Positions 22,154 to 33,728 of a stretch of DNA of 64,000 nucleotides are shown piece by piece. The notes beneath the pieces are model-generated. The model searched no databases and was not told where the DNA came from. It saw only the letters and a list, made by a program, of their open reading frames with translations. Numbering within the stretch: position 1 is the stretch's first letter; each line of letters begins with the position of its first letter. The DNA lies in contig JAIWZP010000001.1 of the NCBI GenBank assembly GCA_025201375.1, forward strand, positions 978,501 to 1,042,500, read 5' to 3'. The translations under genes and the position numbers were made by a program. This DNA comes from Gongronella butleri. Its lineage: Eukaryota > Mucoromycota > Mucoromycetes > Mucorales > Cunninghamellaceae.

Positions 22154-22324
22154 ATGCAAGAAGTAATGTCCCACCCTGACCCCACGATTCTCGATATCCT
22201 CGCCGCGCGTTTAGCGGCAAGTGCGCTTGATAGCGTAGATGCGCACGCTATGGTCTAAAAGCTAGGCGTACGCGATGATCAAGTGGACTTGCTGTACTTG
22301 GTGTTCAACCAATACTTTCAAACG
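22154..22324 (+). pseudogene. Short degenerate coding-like remnant
   Basis: The frame reads MQEVMSHPDPTILDILAA..., then meets a TAA (22256-22258), and continues KLGVRDDQVDLLYLVFNQYF in the same frame before further stops. The composition is protein-like but I recognise no family. It could be a transposon or gene relic. The neighbouring 21660-22150 and 22330-23400 hold no supported gene; 22711-22746 is a poly-T tract. Confidence 0.3.
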
Positions 22325-22711
22325 ACGATGTGTTGCACCGCGGTCTCAACCTGACAAAGGCAGCAATGCGCCCATATCGGCTTACAACAATGACAGTGGC
22401 AGTCAAACGCCGTACATCCGCTCATACGCCATTGTTGTCAACGCTATGACCAAGATCGTCACCAAAAAAAAAGCAAGGTGGCGACTTGTTGCAAGTTCAT
22501 GCTGCGCAAATCGCGAGGAATGCAAAAAAAAAAAAGTATCTCCATGGGTGGCCTTTTTTTATGCAACGCAGATTATTGGTGTATGCGAGAAACGCAGAAC
22601 AATGTGCACTTTTACATTTCTGTGAGAAAACAAGAGAAGATTGTCCAGCGAAAACCTCATGAAAAATGAAAAAAAGGTGCATCTTGCTGGTTTTTGACAG
22701 GACAGCGCACC

Positions 22712-22747
<36 letters not shown>

Positions 22748-23404
22748 TGGGGCAGCAGCGGCTTGCTAATGAATTAAGCAACATGCAACCCCGCAGGCAC
22801 CGCATAGTCTGTGTAACAAAAATTCCATCCGGCAATGCTTTTAGGCGTTGTCAAATCCTGATTTCTGGGTCCACCCCTCGACTCATCCGGGGTGGGGCGA
22901 TGCCAATGGCTGATCTTTGGTCGGCCGACGCGCCGTCATATGATGGAGATGGGCAAAATCTTTGCAAAGATTAAAAAAAAAAGAAGGGATCGAGACGACA
23001 GAACAAGGGAAATATGTTTTTACGCGTGGCACTTGACACATCCACGGTGGCCATCATGACCTTTGGCTGAATGTATGACCCGAGCCCAAACCATTGGACA
23101 GGAGGATTCCCACGGCACACACCATAGTAAAAAAGAAGGGTCGCGCTTTGACACACACAAACTCGCACACACATCGTCCACAAGGGACACAAAGGCAACC
23201 AAAAAGGCACACAAACAAAAAAAAAAAAAAGGGGGGACCAATCCCGATTCCACCCTGCCAGCACAAAAATAACAACAGCAACAACAGCAACAAAAACAAA
23301 ACAAAAAGAAGAAAAAAAGACGCAAGGCACGGAGGATGCTTTTTTAATAATGGAAAGAGAGTTATGATACATAAAAAGAGGGGGAACATGTCTTGTCATT
23401 GGAT

Positions 23405-25154
23405 TTATCGGATGGTGGGCATGGCGACGGAGGCACGGCTGTGGGAGGCATCGCTTTCCTTCCAGAGGGAGGTGACGGTCTTTGGCTTGGTATAAAAGTC
23501 GAAGCCGCTCTTGCCGTAAAAGTTGAGGTCGCCGAGGATGGAGCCGCGGCTGCCGGTGAAGCTGAAGGGAGGGATGGGGACGGGGATGGGGACGTTGATG
23601 CCGACCTGGCCAACGTCGATTTCGTGTTCAAACTTGCGAGCGGTGGCACCCGAGTTGGTGAAGATGGCGGTGCCGTTGCCGTAGGGGTTGTTGTTGACCA
23701 TCTCAATGGCCTCATCGATGGTATCGACAGACAAGCACACGAGCACAGGGCCAAAGATTTCCTCCTTGTAGCAATCCATGTTGGGCTGGACACCCGACAA
23801 GATGGTGGGGCCGACAAAGTTACCCTTTTCATAGCCCTTGACCACGATGCCGCGGCCGTCCAAGAGCAATTCGGCGCCCTGGTCGACACCGGACTGCACG
23901 AGCGATTCGATGCGGCTCTTGGCCTGCGTCGTGATGACGGGACCGACATCGACTTCGGGGTCCATGCCATAACCGACCTTGAGTTGTTGCGCGCGCTCGA
24001 CCAATTCGGGCAGCCACTCCTTGGCCTCACCGACCAACACGAGCGTGCTGAGAGCCATGCAGCGCTGGCCCGCGGCACCAAAGGCAGCACCGGCCACGGC
24101 ATTGAGAGTCGCCTGCTTGTTGGCGTCCGGAAGGATCACGGCATGGTTCTTGGCGCCCAGGTTGGCCTGCACGCGCTTGCCATTGGCATTGCCGCGGGTA
24201 TAGATGTGCTTGCCAGCAACGTCCGAGCCGACAAACGAGATGGCCTTGATGCGCGGCTCGTCGCAAATGTAGTTGACGCAGTCCACGGCACCGTGCACAA
24301 TGTTGAGCACGCCATTGGGCACGCCGGCCTTGGCCGCAAGATCCGCGAGCATCATCAGCGCACCAGGATCGCGCTCAGAAGGCTTCATCACAATCGAATT
24401 GCCCGTGGCAATGGCCAAGGGGAACATCCAAAGAGGAATCATCGCAGGGAAGTTGAACGGACAGATGCCGGCAACCACACCAAGAGGCTCGCGGTACGTG
24501 TACGTCTCCATGTCCTTGGCAACGCTCATGTGGTGGCCCATCATGTGCGCAGTCAGACCGCACGCCTGCTCAACCACTTGCAAACCACGGAAAACGTCGC
24601 CCTTGGCATCCACAAACGTCTTGCCCTGCTCTTCCACAATGTTGGCCGCAATCGAGTCCTGGTTCTCGCGGATCAATGCCTGCAGATCCATCATCACACG
24701 CTGGCGCTGCACAATGCTCGTCTTGGACCACGTCTTGAACGCCTCTTGCGCGCTGTCCGTCGCCGCCTGTAACTCCTCGGGCGTCGACTCGGGCACAAGC
24801 GAAATCACCTCTTGCGTCGCCTATTTTTCAAATTTAAAACGAGGCGCGTGTCAGCCGGATCCCAAAAAAAAAAAAAAAAAATGGTGCTTACAGGGTTGCG
24901 GAGCTCAATCCACTTTTGCGTCTTGGACTCGGTGAATTGGCCATCAATGTAGTTGGCCACCTTGACGGGCGCGGCCTGCATCAAGGGCAGGTTGGTCGAA
25001 AAGGCACGGCGAGTCACTTGGCGGGTGCTACGAGACACAATACGAAAAAAAAAAAATGAGCCTTCTTTTTTTTTTGGTGTTCCCCCTTTTTTTTGACGCT
25101 TTTCATTGAGACATACCTATGAAGAGAAGCAGACTTTAACGCAGCAGACAGCAT
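23405..25154 (-). CDS. Methylmalonate-semialdehyde dehydrogenase, mitochondrial
   Basis: Three exons. ATG at 25154 gives a typical presequence ([25 protein letters not shown] after splicing). Mature part begins [16 protein letters not shown]; stop at 23405. This is the CoA-acylating ALDH6 family, which converts malonate/methylmalonate semialdehyde to acetyl-/propionyl-CoA in valine, pyrimidine and beta-alanine breakdown. Family marks seen: [43 protein letters not shown], the catalytic cysteine in [19 protein letters not shown], and the C-terminal [20 protein letters not shown]. All key residues appear intact. Phases at both introns agree. Length (~535) fits the family. Confidence 0.96.
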
Positions 25155-25250
25155 TTTTGAAAAAGAAAAAAGAGGAAAAAAAAAGAAAGAGAGAAGGGTT
25201 GGAGGGAGAAAAGAGAAAGGAAAAAAGGAGTCGAGACGGAGTAGACGGGC

Positions 25251-25260
25251 CCTTTTTATA
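25251..25260 (-). promoter_or_regulatory. TATA-like box upstream of the MMSDH gene
   Basis: Minus-strand TATAAAAAGG about 100 bp upstream of the ATG at 25154. A plausible core promoter element by position and sequence only. Confidence 0.4.
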
Positions 25261-25419
25261 AATTGACCACCCCGTGCGAACTTTTTTGTGTGTGGGGCGA
25301 TGGAACATCCACGGATCCACGGGTATCTTTTGTCGGTGATTGAAACATGACCGACGGCTATGCTTTTATGCACAAGGATTGGTCTCGCTCTCGTAATAGA
25401 GTTGGCAGGTGCCTTGTTT

Positions 25420-26924
25420 TTATTGGCAGATGGGCGGGCTATTTTGCACGAGGTACGACACGGTGTCGGCATGGCCATGCATCCATTCGTCCGTGCTGCT
25501 GATGGGCCAATGGAGCTGCCAAGGTTTGTCAGCGTCCTTTTTGCTGTCATTGTCGTTTGCCTGCGGTCGCTGGCTGGCCAATTCATTCAATCGAATCTTC
25601 ACCTTGGTGAATGGCGGCGATGGGCCAAATTCACTCGGCTTGGCAATGTACACGTCCAAGATGCGCTGGGCAATTTCTATATAAAAAAATACCTTTTTAG
25701 TCATGCTGGTTGTATAAGGAGTGTGTGAAGCAAGCGCGTTTTTCCCTTATACTGCAATCCCCCCTTCCCTTATACTGTCATTCTGAAAAAAAAAAAGGTT
25801 GGGCGTACCTTCAATATCGGCCCATCTTGATAAGCAATGCTGGGCCCAAAACTCGCTCGTCTCCAGCCATTGGTACACGTCTGGCTGCAACAGACACGCC
25901 AAGTACAAGCACCCAGTCGCAATGGTGTGCGACGGGTATTCTAAACAGAGTTGTGTGCGATAGCTGCTCAAAAATTGCGGTGATGAGCCCATCTGCTTTT
26001 TTTTTCCCTTCTTTTTACCTGTCAATGGCCAGAAAATAGGCTTTTTTGGCCATGGCCTTTGCGTCCGTGTTCAACTCTATTGTTTATGCTTGACAATGAG
26101 CCAAAAGTGTCCCCCGTCTCCCCACTTCACGTGGCAAAATCCCTCCTTTTTTTTTTACCTTTTTGCAACAATTTGGCAAACTTGACAATGTAATTGTACG
26201 GATGCGACACGTGGAAATTGAAGCTGAGTGTCTCCAGCATTTGACGCTCGCATTCGCAGATGCGCGCCAGGCGCTCCTCGGACACCTGTAAGATGAATGG
26301 TCAGCCCAAAAAAAAAAGGACGAAAAAAAATGCTCTTTTCACCGTACTTTTTCCGGATCCAGCTCGGGATTCTTGGGGTACCTGACGGCATGCGCCACCA
26401 CGTAAATGTCCTTTAGCTTCTTGATCGACTCTTCCATCTTGGAGCCCACAAACAGCGCGGTGATGCAGACATCCTATTTAAATGGAGAAAAAGCCATTTA
26501 CGATTGTCCAATGGGTCTCGGATGCGCTCCTTACCAGCGACTGGACATCACGTGCGCCATTGTACAAGCAATACCGGTGGTATAGCGCCTGCGACGTGCT
26601 GATGGTTGTCTGTGGACTGCATAAAATGAGAAAAAAAAAGAAAAAAAAGCGAAAAATGAGCCCATAAGCCTCCAATGGCCTCCCATGGCGGTCCATAGCC
26701 ACTTACAAGCCGAGCTTTTTGCCCACTTGCTGGATGAACTTGCAATTTGACGTGTGAATCGTGACGAGGTGGGATCGGCGCGAAGGGTATCCATTGAGCT
26801 GGTCGATGAGCGCAAGCTGTCGCTTTGAAAAGTATGGCCTGTACACGCGCCGATAATGCTGGCCCTGTGCAATAGGCGTGGACGGCGCCGTCGCCGTCTT
26901 GTGCGAACCCGACGAGCCTGACAT
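25420..26924 (-). CDS. Cyclin of the CTD kinase type (Ctk2-like)
   Basis: About seven exons, ATG at 26924 (MSGSSGSHKTATAP), stop at 25420. The cyclin box is spread over exons: TTISTSQALYHRYCLYN, DVCITALFVGSKMEESIKKLKDI, then SEERLARICECERQMLETLSFNF, and the second fold YPSHTIATGCLYLACLLQ. The pattern SK-x-E-x-x-KKL-x-D-I, followed by ExxMLExxxF, resembles beta subunits of CTD kinase I (Ctk2) and cyclin K/L relatives. These activate Cdk12-type kinases phosphorylating RNA polymerase II. Cyclin identity is firm; Ctk2 rather than cyclin K is inference. One intron (near 26158) starts GTA followed by an A run. No destruction box evident. Confidence 0.8.
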
Positions 26925-27739
26925 TAGACACAAATTTTTTTAAAAAAGAAAAAGGCGAAACAAGGAAAAAGAACAAGAAAAAAAAAAAAGAGCGATTGGG
27001 GCCCGCCCAAAAAAAAAAAAAAAAAAAAAAAAGGCATGACCCCGCAGGATCGCGCAGACAACGCGTCTCAGCCTCCCACCGCAAAATTGCAAAAATGGCT
27101 CAATGGCTCACAAGATGGCAACATCACATCAATTGTGCCATTTTCGAGGCTATTCTCACGGCTCGCGAGCTGCTGGCGCAGTGGATCAAAGAAGGAAAAA
27201 GGAAGGCATGCGCCAGTTTATTTTTGAGGCGGCGTTGCCCGTTGGGCACCAACGGGAGGGAAAAAAAGACAAGATCAACCAATGAAAACGCGTCATTTCG
27301 CCTAGAAAACTCTTTTTCTTTTTGAAATGTGGAGTTGATCTGTGCAACGGTGGATGTGAAATGCAGCGCGCGCGGCCAAAAAGGCTGTGCTGTGCCCTCC
27401 GCTTCCAAAGGGAGGGGAAAGGGGGGAGAGGAGGCGAGGGGGACACGACCCTTGGGCGCAAGGAGCCGCGCGTGTACTGCGCGCTAGGCCCCAAAAGTCG
27501 ACAAAAAAAGGAGTGAAAAAAAAAAAATAGTCGGTTGCACCAAGGGTGGAAAAAAGCACAAGAGGACAACCAAGAAAAAAGGCAAGATATCTGCGGGCCC
27601 ACAAAACTCCTCTTTTTTTTTTTTTTTTTTTTTTTTGCTTGTTCTCTTGTTCCCTTTTTCCCTTTTGAACTTTCTTTTTCCCTTTTCATCTTCTTTTCCC
27701 CTCGTTGTCTTTTTATTTTTTTACTTTTTTGCCGATAAA
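26925..27739. other. Divergent intergenic region between cyclin and Ras genes
   Basis: Low-complexity poly-A (27009-27032) and poly-T (27612-27636) tracts. The last ~130 bases form a T/C-rich leader for the Ras gene. The region probably carries both promoters. No other gene supported. Confidence 0.5.
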
Positions 27740-28715
27740 ATGATGCTCTATAAGATAGTCGTGCTTGGAGACGGTGGTGTTGGCAAGGTTAGACCACGGT
27801 CTGTTGCTTTGTCACTTGTTGCTCACCATGTTTTTTTCGCTTCTCTAGACCGCCTTGACTATCCAGTTGTGCTTGAACCACTTTGTTGGTAAGAAACACA
27901 CTCACTCACACACACACAAAAAAAAAAAAAAAAGAAAAAAAAAAACACAAAAAAACAACAAAAACACACAAACAACACGCAACCAACGAGACTCACTCGC
28001 GCCCTTTTTTTTTCTATTTTTACCAGAGGTAAAAACGACGACAACGACGCGCAACAGACGACAAAAAGACGATAACGAACTCGAATACGCCGTTTTTTTC
28101 ATTTTTGCTCAATTTCGCTTGCTTTTTTGCTTTTTTGCTTTTTTGCTTTCTTGTAGACATATGATCCCACTATCGAAGACTCGTACCGAAAACAGGTGGT
28201 TATCGACGACCAGCCATGCGTGCTGGAGGTGCTGGACACGGCCGGCCAAGGTAAAAAAAAAAAAAAGAAAAACGAGGCGCTCACATTCTAAAAATGTGGG
28301 CTGACTCGATTTTTTTTTCTGGGTAGAGGAATACACGGCGCTGCGCGATCAATGGATTCGCGACGGCGAGGGCTTTTTGCTGGTGTACTCGATTTCATCA
28401 CGATCGACGTTTGAACGCGTGGAACGGTTCCGGGACCAGATTTTCCGCGTCAAGGACGTGGACAATGTGCCATTGATCCTGGTCGGCAACAAGTGCGACA
28501 AGATCACGGAGCGCGAGGTGTCACGAGAAGAAGGGTTCCAGATGGCCAAGCATTTGGGCTGCGACTTTATCGAGACGTCGGCCAAAACGTGTGTCAATGT
28601 CGAGCGCTCGTTTTATACCGTGGTCCGCACCATCCGAGCCAACCGAGAGGGCTCCAACCAGAATCACCATTACAAAAAGCGAAAGGACAAGCCCAAGAAA
28701 TGCTGTATCCTTTAA
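27740..28715 (+). CDS. Ras-family small GTPase (Ras2/RasB-like)
   Basis: Exons 27740-27787, 27849-27888, a proposed 2-nt microexon 28027-28028, 28157-28250 and 28327-28715 give 190 residues. Motifs: P-loop LGDGGVGK (G12, G13 as in wild-type Ras), switch [21 protein letters not shown] with Gln exactly at position 61, NKCD and ETSAK. The C-terminus is polybasic ([12 protein letters not shown]) and ends CCIL, a CAAX box whose final Leu favours geranylgeranylation. The [13 protein letters not shown] and [12 protein letters not shown] segments point to the fungal Ras-2/RasB group, which governs polarised growth. Without the microexon, joining 27888 to 28157 creates GACATATGA, a stop. With AG inserted the codon becomes GAG (Glu30 in Rap-type Ras) and the numbering matches Ras exactly. 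Confidence 0.95.
28027..28028 (+). other. Candidate 2-nt microexon (AG) in Ras switch I
   Basis: The sequence TTTTTACCAG|AG|GTAAAAACG places two bases between a good acceptor and a good donor. Exactly two bases are missing between exon 2 and the switch I exon. Alternative: a non-AG acceptor two bases earlier (TTGT|AGACATAT) would give the same protein. Confidence 0.6.
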
Positions 28716-29327
28716 AAAAAAAATGCCTCCCCTTTCCCCTCTTTCTCCCTCTTTACTCTCGCGCTCTCTCCCATTGAGATCACGCTTTTTTTTTTCCATC
28801 CGCCCCACCCACAAAACACGCAACGCACGCACACGCACACACACACATTATCAAACACGCTTTGTCTCTCCCCCCCCCATCAGCTATCCCCTTGGATTTT
28901 TCCCCCCTCCTTTTTTTTATTTTTTATTTTCTTCCATTCATGACCCATCTCGCATCCCATCCTGATTTCATAGGCTCCCTGTTTCCCCTCCCCCTTCCAA
29001 CCCCGCGTCCGTATTGATTCCTTATTTATTTTGAACAAAATCCGTCTTTTTACTCTCTAGTTTCATTTTAAAACAAAAACACTGTGTTTTACTGTCCATG
29101 TTTTTTTTTTCTTCATTGGTTGCCGTCCCCATCCATTTTAAAAAAGTTGGCGCGCGTGATGCAAAGCATGCACGTTTGCCTGTTTTGGACGCGTCGTTTT
29201 CGTTGTTGCACGGTGTTTTTAGTTGAAAATCGATTGTGTTTTTTTTATTGTTGGATGGAAAGTGTGGGGGTGGGGTGGGGATGGGGTATCTTGGCATATA
29301 CTGAATGAGAGAGATAAGAGACATAAA
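28716..29327. other. Convergent 3' region of Ras and PH/LRR genes
   Basis: Pyrimidine-rich, CA-rich (28825-28850) low-complexity sequence. No gene supported. Confidence 0.5.
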
Positions 29328-32300
29328 TCAGGTCCATTGCGTGGGGATGGGCGGCAAGGGGCATGTGGGCGGGGGCAATGGGCTGTCAAAGATGGAGTAA
29401 GAGGATGGCGGGCGGGAATCGACGGAACGCGGGGTCAGGGGCATGAGTGGGGCGGTGTCGAGGGTGGATGTGGACAAGATGGACGTTGTGCGGCGTCGCG
29501 GGGTCATTGTGGGTGGCATGGAGGGCGGTGGTGGCGACGATGGCACCGATACAAGAGTGGACGACGATGCACGCGACGGCACGGCGCCTGCGCCGCTTGC
29601 ACCTGGCCAAAACGGCTTCATCTGCGCATACTTGCTCTGACGGAGGATGCGGTCGGCATTGTCGGTGATTTGCTTGTGCAATTGGTCGGCCACGAGTGGC
29701 AACTGCGCGAGATCGACGGTGATGGCCTCGCGCGCCGTGGCCTGCTCTTCGATCAACGCGCGCGCACGCTTGCTGTCCACACCGACCATGTGGATCACCA
29801 AATACTGCATCTCGGCCTCGCTCTCTTGCAAATGCCACGCCTGCGCCTCGAGACGTTGTAGCTCGCGCCGGAAATCAAGCTCAGGCCGCGGCAACACGTG
29901 CAATTGCCCATGCTTTTGCGCAAGATCAAGCAGCGCACGGAAACCGACAATCGTCATCTACAAAAAGAGACGCGCGTCAGCTTTTTTTTCCGTTTTTTTT
30001 TTTTTAAAAAAAAATGCCATTTTTGGTTTCATTTTTCATTTTTCTTCATTTTTCCATTTAAAAGGGTACTTTACCTGATTGCCGTCCACGTGGAGGGTCT
30101 GGAGGGAGGGGCATGTCTTTGCCCATGTACACATGGCCTCGATGCAAGCGTCGCCGAGGCCATGATGCTCAATGGCGAGGGAGGTGAGAGTCATGCTGGC
30201 CATGGACGCATTGTGGGCGAGTCTGTAAAAGGTGGCGGACAGCAAGAGGCCGACCATGGTGGGCTTTGTCTCTTGGATGGTGAGCTTGCTGCTTTTTGGT
30301 TGTGCCGAGTACAGATCGTGACGCGGCGCGTGGTTCATGGCGAAAGCGACGAGGTCATCCTTTGTGCCCAGCAGTGACGCGAGCGCCGTGGGCAGCGTCG
30401 GATCAATGGCATCGAGCGATTCGGCAAGCATGTGTGATGCATTGGACGACGACGCATTGATCGGGGTTGGGTGCTGGTGCTGTAGTGGGTGGATCGATGG
30501 CGAGCGCGGACTCGCGTCCGAGGTTGGCGCCATGGACGCGTCTTTAACCGACGCGTCTTTGATGTCCATTTTGAGAAATGACAGATCAATCGAGTGGACA
30601 GATGTGTTTTGACGCAACGCATCGAGCAATTCGCGCAGCGCATTGGTGTCCCAAGCCGTGGATTGCAGCGACAAGGCGTGCGGCCCGTGACGCGTGATGG
30701 AGGACCACAGCCAAGGCTGGTGTTGCACGTTTTTCGCCAATGGATTGTCATCGAGGGTCAAATGAAAGCGCAAACGGCGATGATGCTGGACGGCCATGGC
30801 CTGGCACAGATAATGCACATGCTGCCCGTGCAGTCCGCACCGCGCAAGGCACAATTGCAGGTCAAACACCGTTTTTGTGGGCGGACGCAACGAATTGGCG
30901 TGGAAAGTGAGCCAAGCGGCCAATTCATGAATATGAGTATCCTCCAATTGCGACCCGCTCAGATCAAGCACATTGAGCAGCTTGTTCGGCTGCAACAGGC
31001 GTAATTCGTCCGAAGCCGCAAATGCGCACGGCAAACCCAGATGCTTGAGACGGAAGAGTTGGCGCCAAACATCGTGGAACACGCCGGCAGACACAAATCC
31101 TGGATTTTCTTGCAAATCCAAGTGCACAAGGGTCTGTGCGGCGGGGCCATGCGCAAGGGCATGCAGGATGGTTTCCATGGCAACCGTCGACAGATTGGAT
31201 TTGCGCAGCGACAGGTGCTGCAATGCCGTAAAGGGCGCGGCATGGCCAATGGGCGAGAGCAATTGCACAAGACGATCGACGTCCTGATCGTGCCATGTGT
31301 ACCCATCAAACCGGAACGTCGTCAGATCCGACGCGCCCTGGCAAAGCGCCAGAAACATGGCCTGCATGGCGCACGGCGCGCATCCTTGCTGATTTGAAGA
31401 AGCCTGGGTGTCCGCAGCGTCGCCGTGCCAATGGGCTTGGTATGTCGTTGCCATGGTGGGGGCGCGGTGCAGCGACAAATTGGACGAATTGGACGCGACG
31501 CGCGTCATGGTCATGGGCTTTTGCGCGGTTTGTGCCTCTTGATGGGCATGTTGTTGATTGGATCCGCCCAGGTCCAGAGCACGCAATGCTCGATTGTGCA
31601 ACAAAAGCAGGTGCAATTCCTTGGCAAGCATCATGGTGGCACCAATCATGTTACTTTCAGATTGCGTCCAGCTATCGTCGGCGCCAATCGCCCATGTCGC
31701 CATGGGATGCAATCGAATATCCTTGAACGAGATGCTCTCAAAGAGCGTCTATCATTTTAGAAAAAAAGTGAGCAAATTGAGAAATAATAATAAAAAAAAG
31801 ATAAAAAGCGCTTACAATATGGCGCAAGGTGCGGAAATAGGCGAGCAGCTCGAGACGCGAATAGGAGCTAAAGTTGCCATTGATCTCGTTGGGAGGCTGG
31901 ACGACGAGGTGGAAGCGTGGGAGGCCATTGGGCGCCTGTGTAAGCGTGTATCGGAAGCGACGTCGGTCCAGGTTCAATGCGGCACAATACGACATGAGCA
32001 CGGACGCCATGAGGGCAGAAATGGTGGCCAATGGCTGTTTTCCAAGGTCAATGGGCTGTGGTTCCCATGGCTGAGTGAGCGCCCGATGCCAAGCGGCCGT
32101 GGTGGACGTGGACGAGGCATTGCCGGTGAATGACATGTGCGACGGCCGGCGTTGCAATGTGGTTTGCTGATTTTTTGTATTTTCCTGATGGTAGACGAGG
32201 GCAAATGGTGGATGTGGAAAGTGCGGGACGAGGGCTTGGATGGCGCGCTGGATGGAGCACACAATGAGCCTGCCGACGCTCGAAACGAGGACCAATTGCT

Positions 32301-33294
32301 GTTTGGGTCCGTGAACATTGCTCATGTCAAAGATGAGCGTGTCGTCGTCATCACGCAGCACCATGCGTTGGATCGCCAGCAATCCATACCGATCGCGCTT
32401 CACATAACGGCGATAATCGTTGTGCTCCGTCTTGGAAGGGAGCACGTAAACGCTGTTCTCGCCCAAGGCCACAATCACAGGCACGTAAATGTCCTTTTGC
32501 TCCACCGACGACAATGCTGCTGCTTGCGCATTTGCGTCGTTTTGCCCTTGTGCCGTCTTTTTCGTCTTGAGCAGCACCTTGTGAATCAGCGACGTCGATC
32601 CAGACGCGTCATTCTGCTTTTTAAACCGCTCCAATGCAGAGAATTGCTCGGCACTCGACACCGACACCAACCCGAGCAAAAACGGCTCAATGGCACTGCG
32701 AATGGCATGCAACCATGGCTTGACATCGCCGCCATCCGCAGGAAACAGGATAATGCTGCTCGACGGCTTGCCATGGTCCGCCGCGTCCAAATGGTCGATG
32801 CGTACCGCTGCTTGGAAAGGCGACACATGCACTTTGTGCACGGCAAACACCGTGTCCAGCGAAACAAGCAACTTTTGCCCTGCATCGTGCCCGCCCGGGT
32901 GCGACAAGGCACGCATGCGTCCGCCTTGCTTGTTCATCTCGGGAAACGCCTTGGTCGCCTTATCAAGCGTCTTGAATCGCAACAAGGCACGTGTCGTCAA
33001 CACACAATAGCACTTTTTCTGACGCCCAAATCGCGATTGCGGCGAACAAAGCACCATTGCGCCCGAAAACACATATGGTGCCGCACCGCCCTGTGCCGTC
33101 GTATCGAACGCGGCAGCCGCCGCAGCCGCACCCATGCTCTTCTTTTGCGCACCATGCTCAGGGGACACCGGCGGCGAAACATACATGGCATGAGGCGAAA
33201 GCAGCCATGACGATGCTTGCTGCTGCGGCCCCGCAGACACATCGCCATATGGTGATAATGGCGGCGTTGCCGTCAATATAGAATTCGAATGCAT
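29328..33294 (-). CDS. Large PH-like domain plus leucine-rich-repeat protein
   Basis: Three exons (33294-31816, ~31748-30077, ~29955-29328) give roughly 1,260 residues. ATG at 33294 (MHSNSILTATPPLSP). The N-terminus is Ser/Pro/Ala-rich. A PH-like fold follows (VFSGAMVLCSPQ, QKKCYCVLTTRALLRFKT, VSLDTVFAVHKV, SIILFPADGGDVKPWLHAI). A second region (VPVIVALGENSVYVLP) leads to an LRR solenoid (LRALDLGGSN, LQHLSLRKSNL, LVHLDLQENPG, LNVLDLSGSQL, HSIDLSFLKMD, LQTLHVDGNQ). The C-terminus is helical and then Pro/Ser-rich (SSPPPPSMPP, PPTCPLPPIP). The order PH-LRR-Pro resembles CARMIL-type actin regulators and uncharacterised fungal RNI-like proteins. A membrane-associated cytoskeletal or signalling role is inference only. 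Confidence 0.75.
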
Positions 33295-33728
33295 CGATCG
33301 TTGAGAAAGAAAGAAAAAAAGATTAAAAAGGGATCGTAAAGAAGGGAAAAAAAAAAAGCAAAAAGAAGCAAAAGAAACAAAAGAAGCAAAAAAAGCAAGA
33401 ATCATCAAAAAAAAGAGAGAACAATGAAAGAAGCGGGTCTAAGAAAGGGCCCCGCCCATTCAAAGGCCGCCCATGTATCGTCCAATCAAAGGGCGTGATC
33501 AACGCATGTCGTGCATTGATCCCACCAAATTGGTACGAGCAGAGCAAGAGCCCATGGGCGGGGCCAATTCATGTCCACGTGGATGGGGGGATCCACTGAG
33601 TGAACAAAACCCAAGCAACCAACGACCGACAAAAAGGGGGAGGGATCTTCCATCTAAATGCTGTGTAAAACCTTAATTGCAACCTGATTTTCTTTTTTTT
33701 TTATATAATATTTATGTGTGTCTATTCT
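33295..33728. other. Intergenic region between PH/LRR and sulfate permease genes
   Basis: A-rich leader (33300-33420) of the PH/LRR gene and 3' end of the permease. No further gene. Confidence 0.5.

Noticed and set aside
22860..22900. CACCCC...GGGGTGGGG hairpin as a possible structured RNA
   Set aside because: Only a short imperfect stem; no cloverleaf, boxes or conserved partner.
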